A stretch of DNA of 64,000 nt, taken from Desulforamulus profundi. Lineage in GTDB: Bacteria; Bacillota_B; Desulfotomaculia; Desulfotomaculales; Desulfotomaculaceae. Under the pieces are notes generated by a model. The model was given only the letters and a program-made list of their open reading frames with translations, was not told the origin of the DNA and did no database searches. Positions 17,597 to 26,243 of this stretch are shown here, in pieces; positions within the stretch are counted from its first letter, which is position 1, and every line of letters starts with the position of its first letter. A program made the position numbers and the translations under genes. The stretch is taken from positions 35,925 to 99,924 of the forward strand of contig NZ_AWQQ01000049.1 in assembly GCF_002607855.1 (NCBI RefSeq). Direction: 5' to 3'.

Positions 17597-18136
17597 TTAC
17601 TCCTTTAACATATTATAGGCCGCCAGCAGTCCGGCAATGGTCTTGCCGTCTCTGATTTTTCCGTTGTAGATCATGGCAATGGCGTCCTGCAAGGAAACGG
17701 CTTCGACCTGGACAAACTCGTCTTCGTCGGGGTTCTGTTCGCCGGGGGTCAGTTCCTGGGCCAGAAACACGTGCATTAATTCATTGGTAAAGCCCGGGGT
17801 GGTGTAAAATTCGCAGATTTTCTCCAGAGAACCGGCGGTATAGCCGGTTTCTTCCTGCAGTTCCCGGCGGGCGCATGTTTCCGGGTCCTCCTTTGGGTCC
17901 ATTTTGCCCGCGGGGGCTTCCAGCAAAACATCTCCCACCGGGTAGCGGTACTGGGTTACCAGCAGGACTTTGCCGTCCTCCGCAATGGGCACAATGGCCA
18001 CCGCCTCGGAAAATTCCACCACCTCTCTGCCGCTTTCTTTCCCGTTGGGTAAAAGCACCCGGTCCACTCTCAGGTTTAAGATTTTCCCTTCATAAACACG
18101 TTTCGATGAAATGGTTGTTTCTTTTAAATCCTTCAT
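17597..18136 (-). CDS. nudF: Nudix hydrolase, ADP-ribose pyrophosphatase type
   Basis: Hydrolyses ADP-ribose or similar nucleotide sugars to AMP plus a sugar phosphate. The Nudix box GX5EX7REUXEEXGU is complete (GKMDPKEDPETCARRELQEE then TGYT, about residues 80-103). Upstream is the NudF-like AIVPIAEDGKVLLVTQYRYP, downstream FYTTPGFTNELMHVFLA. 179 residues, normal for the group. The ATG at 18136 is preceded by AAAGGGTGG. In Bacillus this gene sits in other contexts; here neighbours are unrelated, so substrate preference rests on sequence only. Confidence 0.85.
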   Translation of the reverse strand: MKDLKETTISSKRVYEGKILNLRVDRVLLPNGKESGREVVEFSEAVAIVPIAEDGKVLLVTQYRYPVGDVLLEAPAGKMDPKEDPETCARRELQEETGYTAGSLEKICEFYTTPGFTNELMHVFLAQELTPGEQNPDEDEFVQVEAVSLQDAIAMIYNGKIRDGKTIAGLLAAYNMLKE

Positions 18137-18348
18137 AACATCCACCCTTTTCAATTACTTTATAACCTTTATTCCCCGCAACAAAACTTTATCCTGCTTA
18201 TAAAAATACTGTCCTTATTTTTAGGTTTTATTTACGGTTCCGGATTTTTTCCTGGGTATAAAAGTCCATTTTGACAAGGTACTTCTGACATATTAAAATA
18301 AACCATGTTAGCGCCCACTAACATTGCAGGATCCAAAGGGGTGTGACC

Positions 18349-18583
18349 GTGAATACAGTAAACACATCCGAAAAAATTCTGGAGGCTGCTGACAAACTAT
18401 TTCTCAGAAATGAAGGAGAATGGTATCGTTCATGATCCTCCAGATATTGGTATGAATTTTATTTCTGCTAATTTCGGGCTGTTTATGTATTTTTTTATGA
18501 TCGGAGGGTTAACCAAAAACCTCGATATTCACACCTGTATGAGTCATTACGTTAAAACATTTACCAGGGGAATAACTTCATAG
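18349..18583 (+). pseudogene. TetR-family regulator with large internal deletion
   Basis: The frame opens with TSEKILEAADKLFLRNE, the first helix of the TetR HTH domain, with AAAGGGG before the GTG start. It then jumps, in another frame, to a TetR-type C-terminal end: DIGMNFISANFGLFMYFFMI then THYVKTFTRG-like residues and a stop at 18583. Roughly 100-120 codons, including the recognition helix, are missing, so the product cannot bind DNA. It precedes the dehydratase-activase genes, which it may once have controlled. The rest of 18137-18754 shows no gene. Confidence 0.7.
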
Positions 18584-18754
18584 TTTATTTTCTCAAAAGA
18601 TTATGAGTATTCATCAATGAAAAATTAACGTGAATTTATAGATTTGCTCACCGGTTAGTAAGCAAATGTTTGCACTGAAGTTGGCCTATTTTATGAAGGA
18701 GTTTCATAGAGTATGTAGAAATTATTTCCTGTCAGTAGTTAAGGAGGGCATGGA

Positions 18755-19753
18755 ATGTCTGCTGCTACAGTAGGGATACCACGGGCGTTAGCCTATTATT
18801 TATACTTCCCCAGATGGCGTGCTTTTTTGAATGAATTGGGCGTAAATGTTGTCACCTCAGGTTTAAGTAACAGACAGATGCTTGACGACGGTGTCAAGGA
18901 AGCACTGGCGGAAGCATGTGTCCCTATTAAGCTTTATTATGGTCATGTCCTTTCTCTTAAGGATAAGGCAGATTATATATTTATTCCCAGGCTGTACTGT
19001 CTGAACAGTCAAACCCTTTACTGCCCAAAATTTTTAGGTTTGCCGGACATGATTAAACACAGCCTGAGTCATTTGCCTCCGGTCATCGACACCATGTTTA
19101 ACAACCGTTCTAAAGGATTTCTGGCCAGGCGGACTGAATTGGCCAAGTCCTTCTTTGAATTGGGCAGTAAATTCACCAATGATAAACTAAAAATTCTTAA
19201 GGCCTTTTATCGTTCATTAACTACCGAACACCGGTATCTGGAGTTATTGCAATCCGGTCTGCTGCCCAACCAGGCCATTACCGTTTTGGGCGGGGCGAAA
19301 AATACTGACACTGTTTATGCCGAAGGCTCTCTTAAGTTTGCCGTCTTGGGTTATCCCTACCATCTTTACGATGATTTTATTAATGTCGGGGTTCTAACCA
19401 AGCTGCGCCGCCTGGGCGTTCAGGTGGTAACCACAGAGAATTTGTCGCCGGCGGTATTGGTCAGACAGAAGCACCAGTACCCCAAAGACATGTTCTGGAC
19501 CTTTAGCGACCGGGCCTTTCGCTCTGCCCTTCACTTCTTTCAGGAAGGCCGGGTGGATGGTGTTATTTATGTTACCGCCTTTGGCTGTGGGCCTGATGCG
19601 ATGGTTTACCGGATGATTGAAATGGAATCCAAGAAGTACCCGCATATTCCCTTTATGATTTTGATGATTGACGAGCACAGCGGAGAGGCTGGCATATCCA
19701 CCAGACTGGAAGCCTTTACAGATATGGTAAGACGCAGAAAAAAGGGGGTCTAG
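18755..19753 (+). CDS. Acyl-CoA dehydratase activase-related protein (DUF2229)
   Basis: A 332-residue member of the DUF2229/CoA-enzyme-activase-related family. Landmarks: VGIPRALAYYLYFPRWRAFL at the start, DGVKEALAEACVPIKLYYGH, YIFIPRLYCLNSQTLYCPKF with Cys residues that may hold a cluster, and FGCGPDAMVYRMIE near 285, IDEHSGEAGISTRLEAF near 310. Homologous stretches form the C-terminal half of very large activase/dehydratase fusion proteins in Firmicutes; here the parts are separate genes. GGAGG lies eight bases before the ATG. The next gene starts four bases after its stop, so it is the first of three coupled genes. Confidence 0.82.
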   Translation: MSAATVGIPRALAYYLYFPRWRAFLNELGVNVVTSGLSNRQMLDDGVKEALAEACVPIKLYYGHVLSLKDKADYIFIPRLYCLNSQTLYCPKFLGLPDMIKHSLSHLPPVIDTMFNNRSKGFLARRTELAKSFFELGSKFTNDKLKILKAFYRSLTTEHRYLELLQSGLLPNQAITVLGGAKNTDTVYAEGSLKFAVLGYPYHLYDDFINVGVLTKLRRLGVQVVTTENLSPAVLVRQKHQYPKDMFWTFSDRAFRSALHFFQEGRVDGVIYVTAFGCGPDAMVYRMIEMESKKYPHIPFMILMIDEHSGEAGISTRLEAFTDMVRRRKKGV

Positions 19754-19756
19754 TGG

Positions 19757-20860
19757 ATGCTGAAAGTGACTTTTCCCCGCATGGGCCATTCCTATATTGC
19801 CTTTAAAATGCTGATGGAGGAAATGGGCAATGAAGTAATTGTTCCCCCCGGCCCAGCAAAAAACCCTGGACCTGGGGGTCCAACATGCTCCGGAGTTTGC
19901 CTGCTTGCCCTTTAAAATCCTGCTGGGCACTTATTTAGAAACCATCGAGATGGGCGCCAACACCCTGGTTACTTCCGGCGGACACGGACCCTGCAGGCCG
20001 GTTTGTATGCCCAGGTCCACCACAGGATTATTGAGGACTTGGGACATAAGGTAAATATGGTTTGTTTTGAAGCGCCGCTCCGGCACCCCATCGACTTTTT
20101 GAAAAAGGTTAACTTCCTTAACAGCGCCAGGCTGTCTTACCGGGCGGTCTACCAGGCCATTAAAAAGGGCTGGCACAAGCTGAAGGCATTGGATAACGTG
20201 GAGAAACTGACCCACAAAATTCGACCCAGAGAACTGGTGGCCGGCACCACTTCCAAGGTGTACCACAAGGCCCAGCTCTGGCTGGACAAGGCGAAAACCT
20301 ACGGGCAAATCGATGAAGCTTATAACGAATCCGTCAAGGCGCTGAACAGCATTCCCCAGGACCCTGACCGTATGGTTTTAAAGGTAGGCATGATCGGGGA
20401 AATTTACGTTCTCCTGGAGCCGGCCAGCAATCAGGAAATTGAAGAAATTCTGGGTAATTTGGGTGTAGAAGTGGAACGGTCCATGTTTTTAACGGGCTGG
20501 ACCAGGGACAATTTGAACAAAAACAGTGAAGATGTGGTGACCTGCCATGAAGCGGCAAAATCCTGGATCCCGGTGGCCATCGGGGGACACGGTCAGGACT
20601 CGGTGGGACACACGGTGCTTTATGCCCAGCGTGGTTTTGACGGGGTGGTTCAACTGGCCCCCTTCACTTGTATTCCGGAAATCGTTTCCAAAACAGTCTT
20701 AACAAAGGTAAGCCGTAAGTATGACATTCCGGTCCTTACGTTCTTTTTGGATGAACAAACAGGCAAGGCCGGGATGGCCACCCGTTTGGAGGCCTTTGTG
20801 GATTTGTTAAAAAGAAAAAAACTTGCACGCCTGGATACCCATCCGGCTGTAACGAGTTAG
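19757..20860 (+). CDS. 2-hydroxyacyl-CoA dehydratase-type/DUF2229-related protein (two frame breaks)
   Basis: Second gene of the activase trio, about 368 residues once repaired. It begins LKVTFPRMGHSYIAFKML, then a C-run at 19844-19850 is short by two bases (expected EVIVPPP then AQQKTLDLG). HAPEFACLPFKILLG and the Cys-containing SGGHGPCR follow. At 19996 one G is missing (AGGCCGG for AGGGCCGG), after which LYAQVHHRIIEDLG leads into a long helical region. Near the end come GGHGQDSVGHTV, FTCIPEIVSK and FFLDEQTGKAGMATRLEAF. Conserved cysteines suggest a bound Fe-S cluster. Its enzymatic role is not established; it is probably a partner of the activase that follows. Confidence 0.75.
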
Positions 20861-20869
20861 GAGTAATGT

Positions 20870-21829
20870 ATGAAGGCTTATTTAGGAATAGACGTTGGCT
20901 CCGTAAGTACAAACATTGTTATCGTTACAGAACAAAATGAAGTGGTCACTTCCTTATATCTCCGGACCAGGGGTCGTCCCATCGAGGCGCTGCAGGCGGG
21001 TTTAAAGGAGGCTGCCGCAGAAATTCCCTCCGACCTTGAAATCTCCGGGGTCGGTACCACCGGCAGCGGGCGCTTTTTGGCCGGTGTGATGGTGGGTGCG
21101 GATGTCATTAAAAACGAAATCACCGCCCATGCAGTGGCCGCTTCACTGGTCGAACCCAACGTGCAAACGGTGCTGGAGATCGGCGGCCAGGATTCCAAGA
21201 TTATTATTCTGAGAAACGGCGTGGTTACAGACTTTGCCATGAACACCGTCTGTGCGGCAGGCACCGGCTCTTTTTTGGACCAGCAGGCTTCCCGGTTGAG
21301 CATTCCCATTCAGGAATTCGGCGGTCTGGCTTTAAAATCCACCTCCTCCGTCAGGATTGCGGGACGGTGTACGGTTTTTGCGGAATCCGATATGATTCAC
21401 AAGCAGCAAATGGGGCACCGGGTGGAAGACATCATTAACGGCCTCTGCGAAGCTTTGGTCCGCAACTATTTAAACAACGTAGGCAAAGGCAAGGAGATCC
21501 TGCCCCCAATCCTGTTCCAGGGAGGGGTTGCTGCCAATGAGGGTATTAAGGCTGCCTTTGAAAGGGCCCTTGGCTTTGATGTACAGGTGCCCAAGCATTA
21601 CAACGTGATGGGAGCCCTGGGCGCCGCCCAGCTGGCCAGGGAGGAACTGAGCCGGGGCGGTAAGACAAAGTTTAAGGGCTTTGATGTAACCAGCCTCTCT
21701 TATAAAACCCGCAGCTTTGAATGCAACGACTGCTCCAACCTCTGCGAGATTGTTGAAGTATTGGAAAATGACGCCACCATTGGCCGCTGGGGTTCCCGTT
21801 GCGGCAAGTGGGAGATTGCAGATTTATAA
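20870..21829 (+). CDS. Acyl-CoA dehydratase activase (BadF/BadG/HgdC family)
   Basis: A 319-residue ASKHA-fold ATPase like the activator HgdC of 2-hydroxyglutaryl-CoA dehydratase, which couples ATP hydrolysis to one-electron transfer. Visible are the phosphate-1 loop YLGIDVGSVSTNIVIV, GVGTTGSGRFLAG, LEIGGQDSKII, the cluster-region NTVCAAGTGSFLDQQASRL and RCTVFAESDM (Cys residues that hold the dimer-bridging [4Fe-4S]), and FQGGVAANEGI. A C-terminal extension with CNDCSNLCEI and a late Cys is unlike short HgdC and suggests a second metal site. No dehydratase subunits are nearby, so the partner is probably the two preceding genes. Confidence 0.88.
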   Translation: MKAYLGIDVGSVSTNIVIVTEQNEVVTSLYLRTRGRPIEALQAGLKEAAAEIPSDLEISGVGTTGSGRFLAGVMVGADVIKNEITAHAVAASLVEPNVQTVLEIGGQDSKIIILRNGVVTDFAMNTVCAAGTGSFLDQQASRLSIPIQEFGGLALKSTSSVRIAGRCTVFAESDMIHKQQMGHRVEDIINGLCEALVRNYLNNVGKGKEILPPILFQGGVAANEGIKAAFERALGFDVQVPKHYNVMGALGAAQLAREELSRGGKTKFKGFDVTSLSYKTRSFECNDCSNLCEIVEVLENDATIGRWGSRCGKWEIADL

Positions 21830-21841
21830 CAAAAAGCAAAG

Positions 21842-21876
21842 ATGGCTACGCAGAAATGCATAGCCGTTTTTCTTTG
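21842..21876. terminator. Terminator between the activase and the convergent kinase gene
   Basis: GATGGCTA and TAGCCGT flank a loop, followed by TTTTTCTTT on the plus strand; minus side is A/T rich too. Confidence 0.65.
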
Positions 21877-21882
21877 ATTCAT

Positions 21883-23348
21883 TTATTTCGGTATGGTAAA
21901 CCTGAAGGTTGTTCCCTGGCCGGGCTTGCTGGACAGGGTCACAGTGCCGCCGTGCAGTTCCACCAGTTGTTTGACAATGGCCAGTCCAAGCCCGGTACCG
22001 CTGACGGAGCGGGAACGTGATTTGTCTACCTTGTAAAATTTGTCCCAAATAAATTTCTGTTCGCTTTCCGGGATACCGGGGCCGTTATCCCGGACTTCGG
22101 CAATCATTTCGTGCTTGCCTTCCATTAATTTTACGAATACTTCTCCCCCACCGGGCGAAAAACACAGGGCATTTTCAATCAGGTTAATCAGTATCTGCCC
22201 CAAACGGTCCGGGTCTGCCTCCACTGGCACTGCCTGCTCCGGTGTCTCGAGTCTGAGTTGGATTTGCTTTTCTTCGGCCAACCCTTGCATTCTTTGTACC
22301 ACACCGGTGAAAATGCCTGCTGCATCTACCCTTTCTTTATAAAAGTTTACCTCACCTGTCTCGATCTTTCGTAAATCCAACAGCTCATTGGCCAGGCGTC
22401 TCAACCGCAGGGTTTCTTCCAAAATGTTGTTGAGATACTCCCTTTGTTTTGCCGGGTCTTCTATCACCCGGTCCAGCAAAGCCTCGGCATTCCCCTGGAT
22501 GATGGTGAGAGGGGTTCTTAACTCGTGTGATACGCTGGCCACAAAGTCCCTCCTGGTCTCATCAACCTGGCGCAGCAGGTTGATCTTTTCTTCCAGCTCA
22601 CGGGAAAGAGTGTTTAAAGAGTCCGCCAGCAAACCAATCTCGTCATCACCGGAGATGCGGACCCTCTTGCTGTAATCTCCCCGGGCCATGGACCTGGCTA
22701 CATCCTGCATTTGGAGCAGCGGTCTGGACAGGGAACGGGACAACAACCAGCTAAAGAGCGCAGCCAGCAGCAGGCCAAACAGCAGGCTGTATAAACTTAC
22801 TCCCTGCAGGCGCGCAGGTTGGCATCAATGGGCTGCAGGGGTGTACTGACGGCCACCGCACCGATCACTGAACGGTCTTTTTCGATGGGGACCGCCACGG
22901 TAATGACCTCCGTTTTAAACATGGGATGAAGGCCCCGGTAAACAACCGACCGGCCGGCCAGCACCTCATCCATATCCACCTGGGAGAACTGCTCCCACAT
23001 GCCATGCCCGAATCCCTGGGGTCCCATTCCCATGCCGTGCATCATGCCTCGGGACCAACCGCCGCCCCGGGTGCTGTAAATGATTTGGCCCTCGGTATTC
23101 AAAAGAAAAACCGTGGCCTGCAAACTGCCGGCCAGCCCGTCCAACTGCGAGTAAACCGCTTCCGTACTGCTGTCTTCCGCAATGGCGCCGGCGGCACCCC
23201 CGGCGCCATCCAGCAGCCTGTCCACCTGCTGCCGGTAATAGGTTTTCTGCAGCAGCCACAGCTGGGTCAGGGTCGCGATGCCCAGGGTCAAGAGCACCAG
23301 CAGCGCCGTGGCAAACCAGAGTTTTTTAACAATACTGCCCCGCATCAT
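21883..23348 (-). CDS. Sensor histidine kinase with Met/His-rich sensor loop (frame broken near 22809)
   Basis: Two-component kinase of the OmpR-partner class, about 488 residues after adding one C at CGCGCCTGCAG. N-terminal TM (about 9-30), an extracytoplasmic domain (32-170) with a striking segment SRGMMHGMGMGPQGFGHGMW, second TM in the repaired region (YSLLFGLLLAALFSWLL), HAMP, H-box VASVSHELRTPLT, N-box LINLIENAL, G1 DNGPG and G2 GTGLGLAI. The Met/His cluster resembles loops that bind Cu(I)/Ag(I), so a metal-sensing role is possible but unproven. Its ATG overlaps the stop of the response regulator gene by four bases. Confidence 0.88.
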
Positions 23349-24045
23349 TTGGGTACCTCGAATTTATAGCCCACTCCCCAGACAGTGGCAATGGTTTGTT
23401 TGAGTCCTGCTGCCGATAGTTTATCCCGCAGGCGGTTGATATGCGTATCCACGGTACGTAAATCCCCGTAAAAATCATAACCCCAGACATTTTCCAACAG
23501 GTTCTCCCGGGAAAAGGCCCTGCCCGGCGATCTCGCCATATAAAGGAGCAAATCAAACTCCTTGGGTGTTAAGGAAATTTCCTTCTCACTGACTTCCACT
23601 GTCCGGGAATCGGGATTGATCCTCAGGTTGGGAAAAGCCAGCATGTCCGGTGCCTTTTGGAGAGGTTCCCTTTCCGGCGCCACACGTCTTAGCACCGCTT
23701 TCACCCGGGCCACCAGTTCCCTCGGCTGAAGGGTTTAACAATGTAATCGTCCGCCCCCACCTCCAGCCCCAGGACCCTGTCGATTTCCTCTCCCTTAGCT
23801 GTTAACATAATAATAGGGATGCGAGAAAATTTGCGAATTTCCTTGCAGACAGTAAACCCGTCGGTGCCGGGCAGCATAAGGTCCAATATAAGTAAATCGT
23901 ATTGATTGTCCTTAACCTTTGTCACAACCTGACTGCCGCTGTCATGCTCGTCCACCTCAAACCCTTCTTTGACTAAATAAACCTTCACCAAGTCCCTGAT
24001 TTTCTCCTCATCATCAACCAGCAATACCTTCGGCAAGTCAACCAC
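23345..24045 (-). CDS. OmpR/PhoB-type response regulator (frame broken near 23724)
   Basis: Receiver domain with DDEEKIRDL, the phospho-Asp in LLILDLMLPGTDGF, LTAKG and YIVKPFS. Then one C is missing (AGCCGAGG for AGCCCGAGG), and the frame resumes as RELVARVKAVLRR and the winged-helix DNA-binding domain: ISLTPKEFDLLLYMARSPGR, LLENVWGYDFYGDLRTVDTH, GYKFEVPK. About 233 residues, normal for OmpR. The start is GTG at 24045 or TTG at 24036; the latter has a better-spaced GGTGG. First gene of an operon with the kinase. Confidence 0.88.
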
Positions 24046-24084
24046 CTACCTATTGTTGTTTATAGCAGGTCAAAAAGCAAAACC

Positions 24085-24178
24085 CGGCGTTTGAGAAGTG
24101 AGAAGTGAGAAGAGTAATAAAGGATTTATAAAAAATTCTCTCACCTCTAACCTCTCACCTCTCAAATACCGGGCTGCG
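24085..24178. repeat. Large imperfect inverted repeat (GAGAAGTGAGAA type)
   Basis: CCCGGCGTTTGAGAAGTGAG with further GTGAGAA units on the left meets the reverse complement (CTCTCACCTCTAACCTCTCA, then CCTCTCAAATACCGGG) on the right; the arms are about 35 bases around an AT-rich loop. It lies between the regulator gene and the EamA gene. A single related arm is found at 28657-28695. Confidence 0.7.
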
Positions 24179-24190
24179 CCTCAACTATTC

Positions 24191-25126
24191 TTAGGAATTC
24201 TGTTGGACACCGGCTGTGATGACGGCTTTGGCAACCCGTGCAGGTTTCGTTACCATATATACGCCGCCTAATATCAACATCGCACCGATGGGATGAAAGG
24301 TTTGTAATCGCTCACCCAGCAGCAGGATGGACAGGCATGCCCCGGACAGGGGAACGATATTTTGGAAAATGGAGGCCTTTCCTGCCCCTACCCTCTTGAT
24401 TCCTTCAAACCAGAAAACAAATCCCAGGGCGGAGGCCATGACAGCCAGATATCCCAAACCCACCACAGAAGTTTGTGTCACGTTGGCAAAGGGCTCCTCC
24501 GCCAGCTGTGGGATGGCTGCCAGGGTCAGCATGGCCGCCCCGATCCCCATGGCATAGGTGGTGGAAACCACCGGGGATAACCTCTTCATAATGATTTTTC
24601 CGCCAACGGAGTAAAAACTCCAGGTCAGCGCGCTGCAGGTCAACATAATATCCCCGGGGTTAATATCCCAGGCCAGCAGCGCAGACGGCACCCCCTTGGT
24701 CACGATCACCACCACGCCGCCCAGGGATACCAGGAAACCCATAGCCTGCCTGAAATTCAAACATTCTTTCAGGACCAGAGCGGATAAAATAGCCGTTAAT
24801 ACAGGTCCGCAGGCTACCAGCAAGGAGCCATCCATCGCTGCCGATATCCTAAGACCATTAAAAAACAGGATATTATAAAGAAAAATACCAGAGAAACCAA
24901 GAAAGATCAAGACAGGCCAATCCTGCAGCGAAACCCTGGCTTTCCCCCTCTCCTTCCAGAGCATAAAGGGAATCAAGCATAAAAAGGCCAACCAAAAACG
25001 GGCCACCGCGGCCACCAGAGGATGCAATTCCGTAACCACCATCTTGGCTGCCACAAAGGCCCCTCCCCAGGCAACGGTAGCCAGGGTCAACATAAAATAA
25101 CTGATGATATTTCCCCTACCGGTCAA
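24191..25126 (-). CDS. EamA/DMT-family transporter
   Basis: A 311-residue drug/metabolite-type permease with ten predicted membrane helices in two EamA repeats. The N-terminal half has LTLATVAWGGAFVAAK and LLVACGPVLTAILSALVL with LKE; the second has LTCSALTWSFYSVGGKI and FQNIVPLSGACLSILLLGE. The paired (V/P)xxxxxxxxxLGE ends are family marks. Start is a TTG with AGGTGA upstream. Nothing nearby shows its substrate; relatives export amino acids or metabolites. Reads downstream toward the inverted repeat. Confidence 0.87.
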   Translation of the reverse strand: MTGRGNIISYFMLTLATVAWGGAFVAAKMVVTELHPLVAAVARFWLAFLCLIPFMLWKERGKARVSLQDWPVLIFLGFSGIFLYNILFFNGLRISAAMDGSLLVACGPVLTAILSALVLKECLNFRQAMGFLVSLGGVVVIVTKGVPSALLAWDINPGDIMLTCSALTWSFYSVGGKIIMKRLSPVVSTTYAMGIGAAMLTLAAIPQLAEEPFANVTQTSVVGLGYLAVMASALGFVFWFEGIKRVGAGKASIFQNIVPLSGACLSILLLGERLQTFHPIGAMLILGGVYMVTKPARVAKAVITAGVQQNS

Positions 25127-25323
25127 GAATCATTCACCTGCCAAAATTTTGTTATCAAAAGATTATAGTACTATAATAACACAAAGATATTGAATGGAAT
25201 TAAGAAAAATTAAAACATCACCTTAAGCACTGGCTCGCTGGTATGACAAATATTTTTGTCATTATTTAAACAAAACTCAAAAACAGACTTATTTAAAGGA
25301 ATTTTTTAGGTTATTGTAATTAA

Positions 25324-25352
25324 TTAGTAATTGTGGCATAGTAGGATATAAT
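25324..25352 (+). promoter_or_regulatory. Candidate promoter of the ParA-like gene
   Basis: A perfect TATAAT at 25347-25352 with a weak -35 (TTAGTA) 17 bases away; the flank 25127-25413 is otherwise AT-rich and empty. Confidence 0.4.
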
Positions 25353-25413
25353 TAATAATGGTGTGATATTATACATTTATCTCGTGTAGTGATAAAAATA
25401 TACAGGAGGCGAT

Positions 25414-26175
25414 ATGATGAAAACAATCATGGTACACAGTATTCACCGGGGTGAAGGAAAAACGAAAGTAGCCAAGGAATTGGCAGGTTATACGCAATTG
25501 CAGGGAAATAAAGTTCTTCTGGCCGACCTGGATTTCATTACCGACCCACACAGCCGGGCTCTGGGCCTGCCCAGTTCCCCCAACCTGGAAGACCTGCTGA
25601 AGGACATTGATGCGGAAGCGGAAAAAAATCCTTATTTCGCCATTAACTTCAGTGAAGATAAACTGAGAAGCTATTTACTGACCCACAACACCGGCCTGAA
25701 AGTACTGTCCAGTGAAAACGCCAAAGAACTGGCCGAGAATGAAGAAATTGCCCATAAGATAAGGACTGTGGTACGAAACCTCAAGCAGCTGCCCTATGAT
25801 ATGCTGGTGATCGATACAGACAGCAGCAACCGGGATTATAACCAGGTCATCTTAGAAGAAGCTGACCATGTGCTGATTGTTATGGATAACTTCAGATACA
25901 ACGTAAAGGACCTGATCCTCTACTTGCATAAATTACAAAATATGGGTTACTCCACAGAAAACTTTAAAATTGTCTTAAACAAGGTGCCGGACCCCATTCA
26001 GGTTACCATTGATGAAATCGAGAAGGATTCCGGCCTGCCGGTCATCGGCATTGTGCCGGTTCTGGATAAAACCTACCACCCCTCCCCGGAAACTGAAAAT
26101 ATTTACCTGAATGTGGCGGACCCCAAAAACGTTGATTTTATCAATGCCATTAAGCAGATCGTGGCCGTTTTATAG
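25414..26175 (+). CDS. ParA/MinD-superfamily ATPase with atypical P-loop
   Basis: A 253-residue P-loop ATPase. The nucleotide loop reads HSIHRGEGKTKVAKEL: GxGKT is kept, but the signature Lys of the deviant Walker A (KGGxGKT) is replaced by His-Arg. The switch regions are seen as LLADLDFITDPHSRALGL and YDMLVIDTDSSNRDYNQVIL; a MinD-like IVLNKV motif lies near 190. GGAGG precedes the ATG by six bases. It stands alone, without a ParB or MinC partner beside it (minC is 15 kb away), and is ended by a strong terminator. Related proteins serve pilus assembly, chromosome placement or chemoreceptor placement; the role here is unknown. Confidence 0.72.
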   Translation: MMKTIMVHSIHRGEGKTKVAKELAGYTQLQGNKVLLADLDFITDPHSRALGLPSSPNLEDLLKDIDAEAEKNPYFAINFSEDKLRSYLLTHNTGLKVLSSENAKELAENEEIAHKIRTVVRNLKQLPYDMLVIDTDSSNRDYNQVILEEADHVLIVMDNFRYNVKDLILYLHKLQNMGYSTENFKIVLNKVPDPIQVTIDEIEKDSGLPVIGIVPVLDKTYHPSPETENIYLNVADPKNVDFINAIKQIVAVL

Positions 26176-26183
26176 TTTCCGAG

Positions 26184-26223
26184 CAAAATCAGGGTACACC
26201 TCCCGGTGCACCCTGATTTTTGC
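26184..26223. terminator. Bidirectional terminator
   Basis: AAAATCAGGGTGCACC-type arms (AAATCAGGGT with ACCCTGATTT) between two convergent genes, with T-runs both sides. Confidence 0.88.
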
Positions 26224-26243
26224 GATCGTTAAGTCCTGTCCTA

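Noticed and set aside
25414..26175. MinD partner of minC
   Set aside because: It is 15 kb from minC, lacks the MinD lysine loop and has no membrane-targeting amphipathic C-terminus.
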